Notes under the pieces: model-generated
What the model was told of the DNA's origin: nothing
What the model saw: only the letters and a program-made list of their open reading frames with translations
The model's database searches: none
Shown: positions 1-11,380 of the stretch, one piece after another
How positions within the stretch are numbered: the first letter of the stretch is position 1
Layout of the letters: the number at the start of each line of letters is the position of its first letter
Source of the DNA: Chlorops oryzae
Taxonomy: Eukaryota > Arthropoda > Insecta > Diptera > Chloropidae
Direction: 5' to 3'
Assembly (NCBI GenBank): GCA_020466095.1
Contig: CM035808.1
Location: 10,261,012-10,325,011 of the forward strand
DNA length: 64,000 bases
Made by a program: the position numbers and the translations under genes

Positions 1-1530
1 ACAAAGAAACGGATAAATACAAAGAAACAGTTGCATCCTAATATTAATTCCATATGAATTGAAACAATCAAACGGGCACAAGTTCCTGTCACTCTAATCC
101 ATTGTCCCTCAAACAATTGTTCACTTAAAATGCAATCTCTTTATCTGTAATGGCTGATTTGATCGGTTCGTACGCACATGAATGCACATGCAATTGCACG
201 CATGCTAGTCGTTATGGTTATATTGATGTCTTCACCCATTGCCGGAACCGAGACGAGGCGGACGAGGCGGACGAGACGAAATTGCAGCTCATCGCATTCA
301 GCCAATTGTTAATAAATTTCACATAATCCGAGACAAAACAATAAATCCTGTGCTCGATTCATTCTTGTCGTTCTCATACTCGCACTTTTACTCCTTTCAT
401 TGTTACGAGTATTCGTTTTGCCTCCTCCGTTTTACTTCCTTTTCTCCTACGCTACCCTTTCCCAATGTCGTTCATGTGCCGTTTTGTTGCTCGTGTTCCC
501 TCCTTTCATTGTGGCTGTGCATTTGAATGACAACAGATACATAGTAACACACTTAAAACAGCAAACACATTTGTGGCAAAAAACGACATAAATGAAAGAA
601 AAAAAGGACAAGATTAAGCAGAAGAAGATGGCAAAAAAAACCAAAAAACAATATAATGTAAGTGAGCCCAGGAAAATGTCAGCTACACAGAAGCACATTG
701 CAATGAAAAGGCGCAACTGTGGAACGACAAAACTGTAAGCACATCATGCCTCCCAGTTTTGCCCCTTCAAGGATATGTGACATTCCATATGCCTCGTTTT
801 CATTCCTTAAACGAATTTCTCGCTCGTCTCTTCGCCTTTCCCCTTTTCTCTTTCGCTTCTGTTGCTGTGTTTTTTTTTTCTTTTTTTTTCAATTTTATTT
901 GACTTGGCAATAAATTATGTCTCGACCGCAACGAGAATATTGAATTTGTTTCTGCAAAAACGGCGCCTTTGGTGATTCAAAATGAATAAAGCATTTTGAA
1001 TTGAAAAGCAATTTCCTTTTAGGGAAATTGCAAGTGTATTTCAATGTCTTCTTCTTCTTCTTCGAATGGCTCCTTGCGAAAGAAGGGCTTACTAAACGGA
1101 ACACTTAGAAGGATTCGAAGTGCCGGAAGTACAAGAATTATATAAATGAAGAGAACATTTGAAGACTTTTCCAAAAGAAAATGAAAAGAAAAATTCAAAA
1201 TTAATTAAATTTCATTTAATTTCATTGAATCGAATTCATAAAAAAAAATTATTGAAAACCATAACGTGCAATTGTTCTGATGTCTGAGGCAAGGAAATAA
1301 TATTCAAATAAAATTTTGTAGCATACTTCATGGCAGGCAGATTTTTGTTAAATTCTCCCTCGAAAGGAAGGAGATCAAATCATATTTTTTTTTAAAATAT
1401 TGAACTCTTACGCGGCTTCGCTACTTCAAATAGAATGCTTAGAACTTTTTCAGTCTTACTTATGGAAGCAAAAAAAATGTTTTCTTAAGGATGTTCAAGC
1501 GATAATCAACTTCGAGTAAGCAAAAAAATC
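1..1530. other. Non-coding AT-rich stretch
   Basis: No gene recognised. The short open frames here have no domain, splice or codon signature of a real exon. A small (GGACGAGGC)-type triplication is visible near 245-275 and there are scattered A and T runs. If the rg call at 46 kb is right, this is probably intronic. Confidence 0.5.
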
Positions 1531-1538
1531 TGAATGAG

Positions 1539-1747
1539 CAGGGCTCGGATTTTGTTGACTTTTATAAATTTAAAGCATACTTTATGGGGCAAAAATGTTT
1601 CTTACCAACAACCGCTTTTCTAACTTCAAAAAAATTCATATTGAAGTTAAAAATCGATTTGAATCCTAACTTTATGTGATTTGAACAAAATTTTTACTCC
1701 ATAAAGTATGCTTTAAATTTATACAAGTAAAAAAAATTCGAGCCCTG
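1539..1747. mobile_element. hAT-type MITE, CAGGGCTCG termini
   Basis: Long imperfect terminal inverted repeats begin CAGGGCTCG and end CGAGCCCTG. The shared inner part includes TTTAAAGCATACTTTATGG on the left and its complement on the right. The flanks at 1531-1538 (TGAATGAG) and 1748-1755 (TTAATAAG) agree at 6 of 8 bases, which fits an aged 8-bp hAT duplication. It is 209 bp and has no coding capacity. Confidence 0.75.
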
Positions 1748-1755
1748 TTAATAAG

Positions 1756-3228
1756 TTATTCCTTGCCATATTGAAGTGCTTGTTTAATCAACCTCGAACG
1801 GATAATGCAGCTTTTCCAAATCATTTTTTAAGAGCGTGCCAAGTAAAAGCCCAGCAGAGGCTCATTCGAAGAGAAAACCCTAGATCGAAAACGATAAATA
1901 ATCGATATACGTAAAGAAGTGTTCTCCGGATTTAAACACTTTTTCAAAAAAGAAGGCGAATCGATCTTCTGAAATTATATCTCAACATTAAGACATCACA
2001 ATCGCTGCATATCCGGTGATTTAAGGGATTGATGCTCCACATATCCAGGATGTTTGGACGCAACCGGATAATTTAGAACCTTTTTTACACATCCAGTACT
2101 CTTCACAGTTTGTAAAACAGGGAAACACTACACTCTATAAATGAATGTCCTTTTCTAGCGCATGCTCCATTTGAAAATCCGGTCCCTGAGGCTTTAATAT
2201 TATTATTTTCTAAAGATTCAATAAAGAAAATAATTGCCTACAACTTTTATGAGAAAATGTTTTCTCTCAAAAATTATTACAACACGCATCATCCTTATTG
2301 CAATATTTCCCATTGCAATGCCCGCCGCACGACGGCTTTCCGCTGCCTTTAGCGGGGGCGCGAAGAAACGACGTATTACTCGGATTCATATGATTAAACA
2401 TTCAACATGGTAGCACTGTTTGCCGTTCTTTTCCCCCCTCAGTAAATTCCCCATATTACGTTGCCTTGTGGCTTAGACTTTTAAGAAAATGATAATGAAA
2501 ATTATGCGAGTCCTTATGCATTATTCGGCTGTGCTACATTTTAGCACTTTTCACTTTGCTTTTTCTTCGTTCGCGTCTGCTAATTCCGAGAAAATGTCAA
2601 GTTAATGGCAGTAAAAACAGCCTTGGGACACACATACATACACACATATATTTTCTTCTAGGCTTAGCGAATAAAAATTCTGAGATAAAAATATGTATAA
2701 ATATAAAAGGGTTGCTTTAATGGCGGCGTCGGAGCGTGGAAAATCATCATCGAGACGCCGCACGTGGAACAAGGTACACAAAAAAACAAAATAAAACAGA
2801 ACAAAGCAAAGAACAAGAGTACAAGCAAAGAGTCAAGGGAAATGTCAAGTTGTAGTTGAGGCAACAGTAGCAGACAAGACAACTTTTTCGGTTGATGAGT
2901 CTCGAGTGAACGCGCGCCACCGCCGCCGCTGCCATCGAAGGCTTCCATTTTTGTTAAGGTATTTTAGCGCGCTATTTTAAGGGTGACGCTTCCTTTGAGA
3001 TTGTTTTGCCTTTTCTATGCTAATTCCTGGAAGTGAATGTTACGTGCTGAGATTTGAATGTATGCACTGGAATTCCTGACAACTTAATTAAAAATAATAA
3101 TCTCTTTAAATTTTAGTTTGCTTTTGTGGGAAGAGTGGGGGAAATTCGAGGAAAAACCAAGTCCTGAGAAGTAATTTGCAACTCCTGGAGTGGAGAAGGT
3201 TAACTTAAAGCATATTATATTGAGGTGT
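1756..3228. other. Non-coding stretch, nothing recognised
   Basis: No exon, RNA gene or clear repeat border seen. It contains a local GC-rich patch around 2325-2375 and a purine-rich tract around 2770-2880, neither of which reads as coding. Confidence 0.4.
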
Positions 3229-3339
3229 TCACCCCTATTCTGAATAATATTTCACGTGAATTTTTCCTTCAATTTCAATCAAATTTCTATTGAAACTGGC
3301 GGAAAAGTTCACGTGAAATATTATTTAGAATAGGGGTGA
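3229..3339. repeat. Hairpin MITE, TCACCCCTATTCTGAAT arms
   Basis: Two arms of about 37 bp are almost perfectly inverted: ACCCCTATTCTGAATAAT at the left and its complement at the right, each followed by TTCACGTGAA-type sequence. The whole unit folds into one hairpin of about 110 bp. No target duplication was resolved. Confidence 0.7.
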
Positions 3340-3342
3340 TTA

Positions 3343-3403
3343 GGTTAGGTTAAGGGGGCTGACATAAAGACACACTTGAAACTGAGGTCCGTTGTGATAC
3401 CCT
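3343..3403 (-). mobile_element. 3' fragment of a tRNA-derived SINE
   Basis: The plus strand reads GGTTAGGTTAAG, then GACACACTTGAAACTGAGG, then CCGTTGTGATACC. The same order of motifs occurs in the fuller SINE at 24309-24495. This copy keeps only the tail half (minus-strand SINE with AACCTAACC end). It directly abuts the hairpin MITE. Confidence 0.55.
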
Positions 3404-3672
3404 ATTAAGGTGAACACCTATCTCTAGAACCATTTTGAGCTGGCCACAAAGGCCAAGATTTGGGTAAGATTTGCCGAGTTTAAGTCAGACTGAATGAGGT
3501 ATTTTCCTAAGGAAGAGAATCTTTTCTTAGCTAATGCTGGGCATTGAGTGATTAATATAATACAGAATATTCCAGTTAAATGTGCCGTTGTCATGAGCAT
3601 TCCTTGGATTAAAGGATTTGAAATTTGAACCATTTTTATCGCTTGCACAAGATGAAATCCTTTAAACGTAAG

Positions 3673-4242
3673 CAGTGGCGTAGGTAGGATTTTGAAAAGG
3701 GGGCGGATTAAAAATAGTAATAAGTTTTGAAAAACTCAATAAAAACTCAAACTAATACAAGATATACTATTTCAAATTTCATTGTATCACACAATTATGT
3801 TGGCATTTCATGCCGGTTGAACCACATTTTAAATCAAAGAATGAAATAAAGCCGCCTTGGTTTTTTTGAAAGTTCATCAAGAACTTCATCTGCACATATA
3901 GGTACATTTTTGTGTAAGGCCAAAGCTGCCAGGCCATTGAGCCGATTCTGAAATCAATTGAAATTGCTGATTTAAACAAAAAACCTAGAGCAAAAGTTAT
4001 AATATACCTGTCCAATTGAGTTCCTTAAATAAGTTTTAATGCGCTTTAAGCATGAAAATGTCCTTTCGGCTGTACTGGTTGATACTGGCAGCGTTGCTAT
4101 AATTTTAAGCAGAAGAAAAGTGGCTGGAAAGGTTTCTTTTGGACAAACATCTATAGTTATTTTAGCTTTTTCGTTTTTCATATTTTCCCATTTAAAAAAA
4201 AAACTCATGGCAGCGCTGTGTTCGCTTAAATGTAATGCTCGA
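3673..4242 (-). pseudogene. hAT transposase, C-terminal end, with hAT terminus
   Basis: The reading frame runs 4208 to 4008 and continues, after a candidate intron 3948-4007 (GTATAT donor, TTTCAG acceptor), from 3947 to a TGA at 3836-3834. Joining the two gives an uninterrupted hAT dimerisation domain: LPVSTSTAERTFSCLKRIK, then YLRNSIGQ spliced to NRLNGLAALALH. Open frame extends upstream only to a TGA near 4245, and the gap at 4366 then hides the rest, so this is a 3' fragment. At 3673 the sequence CAGTGGCGTAG is a typical hAT terminus in the right place downstream of the gene. The other terminus was not found. Family assignment is from conserved hAT motifs; whether it was ever active here is not shown. 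Confidence 0.75.
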
Positions 4243-4365
4243 ATTCGTCATCGATTACACTAGTTTACAAAAAAAGAGCAGAGACGAAATGATGGTTTTT
4301 AGACTAAATTGGGGTCGCTGATCACGAAAATGGCATCCGTTTTTTTTCCAAAGAATAGTTTTTGA

Positions 4366-4465
4366 NNNNNNNNNNNNNNNNNNNNNNNNNNNNNNNNNNN
4401 NNNNNNNNNNNNNNNNNNNNNNNNNNNNNNNNNNNNNNNNNNNNNNNNNNNNNNNNNNNNNNNNN
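4366..4465. other. Assembly gap (100 N)
   Basis: Exactly 100 N, the usual placeholder for a gap of unknown size. A (CA)n-like tract follows immediately at 4469-4500. Sequence across the gap should not be treated as contiguous. Confidence 0.98.
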
Positions 4466-5186
4466 ACATTCACACGCACACACACACACTCAAGCACACA
4501 AATCCATTAAAAAAAATCCTGTTGCATGCATACGGTTGGGCCCGCATATATAATAAAATCGACCGACGTCTTCTTCTGCTGATAAAATGTACCGAGAAGA
4601 CTGTTGGCTTAAATAAATAACATTTATTGTTTTGGAATATTGACTGAGAGTGTCGCCTTTGTTTACACTTAAAATTATAATGTTTTGGTTTTTTATTGGT
4701 TAAAAAGAAATAAGAAAATTAATTCGTTGGTATTTATGCAAACCAATGTCTTTGAGGCTCGTTTTTGTATATTGAAATTTAGTCAGCGAAATGCTTCAAA
4801 GTCCCTACTTAGAGGTCTTGTTATATTCCAACTATTCGAATCCTTTAAACGTACATTCGTGGCTATTTCTGATAACTATGCCTCGGAATTTGAATATGTA
4901 AAAAAATGAAAAAAATTCCAAATATATTTTTTTAAAAATTCCAAAAAAAATTCAAACATTTCAAAATATTCAAAAAAAAAATTCAAATAATATTCAAAAA
5001 ATATTCAAAAAATATTCAAAAAAATTCAACAAAAAAATGAAAAAAAAAATTCAAAATACATATTCAAAAAAAAAATTCAAACAAAAATGCAAAAAAATCA
5101 TAATATTGAAAAAAAAAATTCCAATTTAGTTCGATTTAGGTCCGAATTCACCAAGCTATTTAAATAAAACTTAAATGAAAATTTAC
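4466..5186. other. Non-coding, (AAAAATTC)n-like low complexity
   Basis: From about 4915 to 5120 the sequence is a degenerate array of AAAAAATTCAAA-like units. No gene is recognised in the rest. Confidence 0.5.
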
Positions 5187-6504
5187 TTTTTATACCCAGC
5201 GTAAGCGGGGTATATTAGTTTTGTGCAAATCTTGTAACAGGGAGAACTAAGCTCCGGAGATATAGAAACATATATATAGAAATGATCAGGATCAAAAACT
5301 GAATCGATTTAGACATGTCCGTCTGTCCGTCCGTCCGTCTGTCCGTCTGTCCGTCCGTCCGTCTGTCCGTCCGTCCGTGGTCGGATCTCCTCCGAAACGG
5401 CTGGACCAATCAAGTCGAAATTTGGCACACAGCTATATCGGGATCCGAGTATGATCCTAAGTAAAAATGGGAGACATCCGCCCACAGCCACGCCCACAAA
5501 TTAATATAATGTGATTTCAGTAAAATGCTTGTAACTTGCGAACCACTCAACACATTCCATTGATATTTGGTGTACTGGTAAACTTCGAAAAGGGACATAT
5601 CCTGGCAAAAAATGGACGCCGCCCTCCTCGAGCCACGCCCACAAATAAGCCCAAAAATAAGGGCTTATCGTAACTTGTGAAGTAAAAGGCGTAGAAGCTT
5701 CAAATTCGCAGCATAGGTTCACCAAGGCGAATGAAAGGTGTAGAAAAATATTTTATGTGGCCCGCCCACTGCCACGCCCACAAATGAAGATTTTTCGTAA
5801 CTTCCGAAGTAAAAGGCGTAGAAGCTTCAAATTCGCAACATAGGTTCACCAAGGCGAATGAAAGGTGTAGAAAAATATTTTATGTGGCCCGCCCACTGCC
5901 ACGCCCACAAATGAAGATTTTTCGTAACTTCCGAACTAAAAGGCGTAGAAGCTTCAAATTCGCAACATAGGTTCACCAAGGCGAATGAAAGGTGTAGAAA
6001 AATATTTAATGTGGCCCGCCCACTGCCACGCCCACAAATGAAGATTTTTCGTAACTTCCGAACTAAAAGGCGTAGAAGCTTCAAATTTGCAACATAGGTT
6101 CACCAAGGCGAATGAAAGGTGTAGAAAAATATTTAATGTGGCCCGCCCACTGTCACGCCCACAAATGAAGATTTTTCGTAACTTCCGAAGTAAAAGGCGT
6201 AGAAGCTTCAAATTCGCAACATAGGTTCACCAAGGCGAATGAAAGGTGTAGAAAAATATTTTATGTGGCCCGCCCACTGCCACGCCCACAAATGAAGATT
6301 TTTCGTTACTTCCGAAGTAAAAGGCGTAGAAGCTTCAAATTCGCAACATAGGTTCACCAAGGCGAATGAAAAGTGTAGGGAAATAATTTGTGTGGCCCTC
6401 CCACTGGCACGCTCACAAATAGAGAAGCAAAATATAGTGCGCTGATAATGTCGGGACGCTGGGTATTTCAAAGTCGGGCTTGACCGACTTTAGCTTTCTT
6501 ACTT
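5187..6504. mobile_element. DINE-1/Helentron-like nonautonomous element
   Basis: The left end reads TTTTATACCCAGCGT and the right end ACGCTGGGTATTT, giving a subterminal inverted repeat. The right end is followed by a hairpin (AAAGTCGG at 6470-6477, CCGACTTT at 6484-6491) and then TTCTTACTTTTTTT. A (GTCCGTCY)n tract lies at 5316-5380, followed by GGTCGGATCTCCTCC and CCACGCCCAC motifs typical of this class of dipteran interspersed element. A six-copy tandem array fills the second half. There is no coding capacity. Assignment rests on remembered features of DINE-1-like elements. Confidence 0.65.
5659..6420. repeat. 127-bp tandem repeat, six copies
   Basis: The word GAAGATTTTTCGTAAC recurs at 5786, 5913, 6040, 6167 and 6294, exactly 127 bp apart, with a diverged first copy from 5659. 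Copies 2-5 differ by only a few bases (for example CTGCCACG versus CTGTCACG). The last copy is more diverged and runs into the element end. Confidence 0.95.
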
Positions 6505-8068
6505 TTTTTAATATGAAATTTGACAGTTCGTTTCGTTTAAGTTTTGTTTAAATAGCTATCCTTTTAGCTTTAAAAAATGGCTTCGTCTGTGTGTTTTTGT
6601 GAAAATATGAACTCTATCCATTTGAACGTACAATTATTTTCCTCCTTCGTTAACGGAACATGAAAAATTTAAAAAAAAAAAAAGGATTCAAAAAAATACA
6701 ATTTATTACCGACTACAAGCAACCCAACCCATCATCTCCTTACAAAAAAAAAAAAAAAACGAAGCACTCAACCGAGTAAAAGTTCAACGAACTTTCCCCT
6801 GCTCTTGGTTTTTTTCTACTTTTTTTTTGGAGAACTCTTTGCGCTATTCCTAATTAGATTGCTTCCACACCTTCAAGCAAAATCAGATGACTAACACTGC
6901 TCGAAGTGGCAATAAAAAGTCCTTGATTAACACACCAGTTGGCAGAAGACTGGCATGTAACTATTCTTATGGGCACACCTTTTTTCGTGCACCGTAAATG
7001 CGACATTAATAGTCTATAGAAATCATATGGATTTACCCCCAAACAACAATGTTGCCGATACATGAAAGCATTATATAAATTTAATTCGCTCCTAAAAATA
7101 GAAAAAATATTCATGGAAAGGACCTTCTTCGAAGGGGATCTCTGTCGACACGAACAAAGATATAACTTAAAGTCGAAATTTCAACACAACACACAATAGG
7201 TTCACTTCCTGAAATTTGTTGGTCTATCTTGAGGAATTTCATAAGAACGATTCGATTAAAGCCTTAAAAAGCTTTCAACAGAACAAAGTTTCCGAAGACT
7301 ACTTGTGGAATGGTCTGAATCACTGTCGGGGAAATGCAATGCTAATAAAGTTATATCAGCAAGACAGAAAGAGGGCAAAAGGTCCTACACGCAAACACAC
7401 ATCGTATCCATTTGGAGTAGGTGAAGCTAAACGAAGGCGCAGTCTTGGTGCTACCATAACTCGAAGCAGACAAAATAAAAAGGAAAATAGAAAATAAAAA
7501 AGCAAAATATAGAATAGAAAATGAAAATGAAAATGAAAAAAGGAGAAGATAAATTGCCAAGGTATATAAATTATAATTAAGTGTGTATGGCATGTAAGGA
7601 ACTGATAAAAGATGGCAGAAAACTGAAAATACGAGCCCAAGAGAACAATGAAAGCATTTTATATATGAACACAACAGACCAAGCCTCCTCCTATTATCAA
7701 GGATAGTCCACTGTGTCTGAGCATTTCTTTGTGATTTATTTACATTTAGATTGACAATTTGACAGTTTTTCCGGCCATTCACATATGCTCAAGCATAGAT
7801 GATACATTTTCTGTATATATCCTTGTATTTTTCTGATTATGATACATTTCTTCATTCTTCCAGACATGCACACTGACACCACATCAACCATAAATGAGAA
7901 CTAAAGCGAACGAGAGGGAGAGAGATAGAGAGCGCGTTACAGTCATTTCCATTGTTGTTTATTTAATTTTTATTGAATTTTATTATACTCATTGCGTTCA
8001 TTATACTTTATTGTCCTTTTCTCCTTACAGTACTCAACGTGTTTTGCGTGCGTGTGTGCATTGATTGG
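6505..8068. other. Non-coding stretch
   Basis: No exon supported. A 93-codon open frame at 7216-7497 lacks a normal ATG start, a recognisable domain and splice context. Several A-rich runs are present at 6670-6770 and a (GA)-rich patch at 7914-7930. Confidence 0.4.
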
Positions 8069-8294
8069 TACCCTGCAGGAAATGGCAGTAGTGAATCTAT
8101 ACTATTTTTCTACTGTCCGCGTCAACAGTACTACTGACCAATTATGCCCTTCGCAATGCAAACCGCTATAGACAATTAACATTGCTTGTCATTGCAAAAT
8201 CACCAATATTGGAGACAAACAATAGACATGCTATTGACGAGGGAACCATTATGAAGGCATTTAATTTAGTACGTCAATAGCAAGAGCCATTCGT

Positions 8295-8373
8295 GTGCCT
8301 GTGGTGGCTCAATGTGTTGAGTGCTTGGCTTGAGCTCTGAAGATCCCGGGTTCAAATCTCGCGCGAGCACTGG
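8295..8373 (+). repeat. tRNA-like module with Pol III-type boxes
   Basis: An A-box-like TGGCTCAATGTGTTGAG and a B-box-like GGGTTCAAATCTC are spaced as in a tRNA. GTGC near the 5' end can pair with GCAC near the 3' end. A long T-run follows from 8375, as expected of a Pol III terminator. Stem pairing is too poor for a functional tRNA, so it is called tRNA-derived. Confidence 0.6.
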
Positions 8374-8681
8374 ATTTTTTTTTTGTTTGTTTATTTTTTT
8401 ATTTATTTACTTTTTTTAAAGTTAATTATAGTTTAAAAACCAAAAAGCTTTCAGGAAAAATATTTATGGTAATAAATTTAAAAAATTTTCAATCAAAGAC
8501 ATGATTGTTCGAAAGACTTTAAAGCATATAATATCCTTTTTCATCCCTGAGCGTAGGAATTGTTTTATTTTAAAATATTTTTAAATTAGTTTTCATAACA
8601 GAAATGCATTGATCCCTAAGCCGGAAGAATAGATTAAATTATTTTTATACATCAAATATTACCCGCTTTTTGACATTTTCA

Positions 8682-8765
8682 TCCGCCTTCGCTGTGGTTT
8701 GAAACGGGAACCTTCCGACTGCTGGGCGAGAACACATGTTTTATGCTATTGAGGCCTCTGAGATG
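8682..8765 (-). repeat. tRNA-like module, opposite orientation
   Basis: Read on the minus strand it has GAGGCCTCAATAGC (A-box-like) and GGTTCCCGTTTC (B-box-like). It faces the module at 8295-8373 within the same TIR element. It is more degenerate than the others in the window. Confidence 0.45.
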
Positions 8766-8960
8766 TGCTCAGCAAATATGTTAAATGAATGAAATCTAGC
8801 TGTAGAAACCTCATTGATTATTTCTATCGCATTCACTGCAGCAAAAACTCACAAAAATTAAATATATAGACTTATTGTTGACATGGTCGACAGAGATGAA
8901 CTATACCTATTGACTCATTGTAGACATTGGGTCATGTGCCGACAGGCTTCTTGCAGGGTA

Positions 8961-9795
8961 TTGTCAAATGCCATTGTTCATCATTGTCAAAGGACACAAT
9001 TTTCGTGTGTGCGTTGTATTAGCCTTTTGGAAAATTTAACATCCTCTTTGTCGCCGAATTTGAATACACACATAAATAACTACGTATATACGAGAACATA
9101 CCTACATTGGTTTGGGAATGCAAATAGCTACACAAAGATAAATGGACATGCAGTTTTGTGTTTCCATGGTATAGGACTAAAACATGTGTACACAGTTCTA
9201 CCCATGTGGATGAAACTTTGTTGTGGTTTTTCGCAATAAAACAAAAGAAAAACAGCGAAAACTTGAACAAAACTTGTTATTTTTGAAAATTTTCAACCAA
9301 TGAAAGCCCAAGTTGGTTGTAGCAAAACAAATTGCCTTGTCTAAATTTTGATTGAAGGGGGGGAAAAAAAAAATTTCTCGGAAATATAAATCAATTTTCT
9401 TCACGATACCCTTAGGGAGAATTTAAATTTAAATATAAAAAAATAATTTAATAAACGTTAAGACCATCTCTACATTTCAATGCCCGGGGGCTAAAAATTG
9501 TTCCCGCGAAAGTCCCAAAAAAAGTATAAGAAGACAGAAATGTTTAGTGTCTATAGGAAATTCGATTCAGCCATTTTCGGATGGTCATTTACCTGTCTGT
9601 GAGTGAGCCTGTCTGTTATGAATATTGTTTTTTTCTCTCAATATTGAAAAAACTCATTTAAGTTATAATGACCAGATTCTTCCCAACAAGATCTCTCATT
9701 TTTTTCGGCCGACTTTGTTCAAAAACTTGGTACAACAGAAATCAAAGAGCAACCTTGGTGTGAACATATGTACATATTTGCAACTAAATTTCTTA
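8961..9795. other. Non-coding stretch
   Basis: No gene or repeat border identified. The open frames on both strands near 8883-9404 lack domains and run across the transposon border. Confidence 0.4.
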
Positions 9796-10440
9796 TATTA
9801 AAAGCTAAAGCTCAAAGTCCAACATTGCGAACAGGGTTCGGACTATACTCCGATCGGAGTAGATCTACTCCGTTTTTTTTTTAATTTTTGAAATCTACTC
9901 CGCCACTACCCTATACCTGAAATCTACTCCGATTTTTTCACTTCACCAAACTCAAAATAATTTTGTCTATGTCACGATTTTGACGTAATGAGAACGAGTT
10001 TTTTGTGTTCCCTCGTCCGCAAACAAATTGTTGTTTTCCATACAGATGTCTCTGTATCTAAATCTTGACTGATATATAAGTAATATGTAAATGTAAGTTA
10101 TAAATGTTTGCTTCAAATAAATTGTTGACCTTTTTTTTTGGTGCGAAAATGACAAATTCCAATTTACTACCCAAAAATTCATTTCTACTCCGATTTGTTC
10201 GGTCTTCTACTACGAAATGGGATTTCCGTAGTCCGAACACTGATTGCGAAAGCTCGATGCGAGAGACTGAGGCGAGACGCGCACAAATGTTAAAACATGT
10301 TTTTCAAATTCAGTTATATGGCTCAAAGCTCCCATGTAGCGCATTGCGAGACCTCGTAACGAGAAAAGCTCGAAAACTGGAATATTTCTCGTTGCGGTGC
10401 ACTTGACAGCTGATGACGTAGGAACTTTTCTGAGTACTCG
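9796..10440. mobile_element. Degenerate copy of the 38.8 kb TIR family, interrupted by a hAT element
   Basis: Left of 9832 the sequence reads AAAGTCCAACATTGCGA, and right of 10250 it continues GCTCGATGCGAGAG, CATTGCGAGACC, TTTCTCGTTGCGG and GAGTACTCGG. The same words in the same order occur in the inverted complement of 38791-39322. Removing 9832-10250 restores continuity, so this is an older element split by a later insertion. Confidence 0.7.
9832..10242. mobile_element. Nonautonomous hAT element with perfect 8-bp duplication
   Basis: Termini CAGGGTTCGGACTA and TAGTCCGAACACTG are inverted. The 8 bases ATTGCGAA occur immediately before (9824-9831) and after (10243-10250). Several ATCTACTCCG words are scattered inside both ends. 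No transposase is encoded. Confidence 0.9.
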
Positions 10441-10531
10441 GGGTTAGGTAATCAATTTAAAAAAATTATTGAAAAAGAAAACCAAAACTGAAGTTACATC
10501 TAACTAAAAATAAGTTTCAAACTTTTCAACA

Positions 10532-11000
10532 CTGTCACACATTTTTGAGGTCATCGAATTGTAACAAAAAATTTACTGCTGTTTCTACAAGTACTCGCTA
10601 AATATAGCAGCTCCCTATATTTGGTTTTGTTAGATCTTTGAAATTTCGTTTGTAAATCGATCTGAAAATCTTTGGCCGAATATTATGTGGCGTACGGATT
10701 TATGGCTATACCTCGTAACTAATTCAATATTTCACTTTGCTGTCTATGACAAAGTTTAAGCCCTGGGCTCAATAAAAGTAGGTAGTTATAGGACTAACTG
10801 ACCCGAAAAAAAAGCTCCGTCTAGAAGTCAATAATTGTAAAAATCTCAAAAAAAAATTTTCAACTCTTTTTAACTTTTGTGGCCCATAGTTCCAAAGCCA
10901 ATAATATTTTGAATATGTTTTGATTTAAAATTTAAATGTAGAAAAATTATTACTTAACAACCTCTTTAAGTACACGAACTGCATCTGCGCGCCTCTTAGT
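10532..11000. mobile_element. Diverged copy of the 28/32 kb inverted-repeat family
   Basis: It begins CTGTCACACATTTTTGAGG, matching the ends at 28687 and 32291. Downstream it contains TATGGCTATACCTCGTAAC, CTGTCTATGACAAAG and GGCCCATAGTTCCAAA, in the same order as 28262 to 28460. Overall identity is clearly lower than between the other two copies. Confidence 0.6.
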
Positions 11001-11189
11001 ACCATTTTATCACTGCAAAGTTGAACAATTTTTACCAAAAACCAGACTAAACATTCAAAGTTGCCCCTATTCAAGGATCGAAATTTTTTATTCTAACGGA
11101 AATGGTTCAGAACTGTGTGAATAATTTCTAATCAGTGTTGTATTCTCTTTTGGTTTTTTTTGTATTTTTTTATTTTATTTTGTTAATTT
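11001..11189. other. Non-coding flank of poly-T tract
   Basis: Nothing recognised; T content rises steadily into the homopolymer tract. Confidence 0.4.
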
Positions 11190-11218
11190 TTTTTTTTTTG
11201 TTTATTTTTTGTTTTTTT

Positions 11219-11249
<31 letters not shown>

Positions 11250-11259
11250 TTTTTTTTTT

Positions 11260-11294
<35 letters not shown>

Positions 11295-11380
11295 TTTTTT
11301 TTGTTTTTTTTTTTTTTTTTTTTTTTTTTTGTTTTTTTTTTGTTTTTTTTTTGTTTTTTATTTGGTTTTTTTTTGGGGAA
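11190..11380. repeat. Poly-T tract broken by single G
   Basis: About 190 bases almost entirely T, with isolated G residues and one A. Long phenylalanine-rich open frames across it are artefacts. Such tracts are error-prone in assemblies, so the exact length should not be trusted. Confidence 0.95.

Larger units (their letters stand above)
8071..8958. mobile_element. TIR element carrying two inward-facing tRNA-like modules
   Basis: Termini are CCCTGCAGGAA (left) and TTCTTGCAGGG (right), each bordered by TA (8069-8070 and 8959-8960). Short GTCAATAGC/CTATTGAC motifs recur inside both ends. A tRNA-like module on the plus strand (8295-8373) and another on the minus strand (8682-8765) point towards each other, with T-runs toward the AT-rich centre. 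Similar termini and layout occur at 40533-42687. There is no coding capacity. Superfamily is uncertain; the TA site suggests Tc1/mariner-like mobilisation. Confidence 0.6.

Noticed and set aside
3657..4858. ATCCTTTAAACGTA on both sides as a target duplication of the 3.7 kb hAT
   Set aside because: No hAT terminus adjoins the right-hand copy, and an assembly gap lies between them.
5659..6420. CRISPR-like array
   Set aside because: Units are contiguous with no unique spacers, and the organism is a eukaryote.
5827..6471. Three similar 85-87 residue peptides on the minus strand
   Set aside because: Each spans units of the 127-bp tandem array, which explains their similarity.
7216..7497. 93-codon basic open frame
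   Set aside because: Starts without ATG, ends in AAAATAG repeats and has no recognisable domain.
8295..8373. Functional tRNA gene (also the modules near 41, 42 and 45 kb)
   Set aside because: A and B boxes are good but acceptor and anticodon stems do not pair; the modules lie in repeats.
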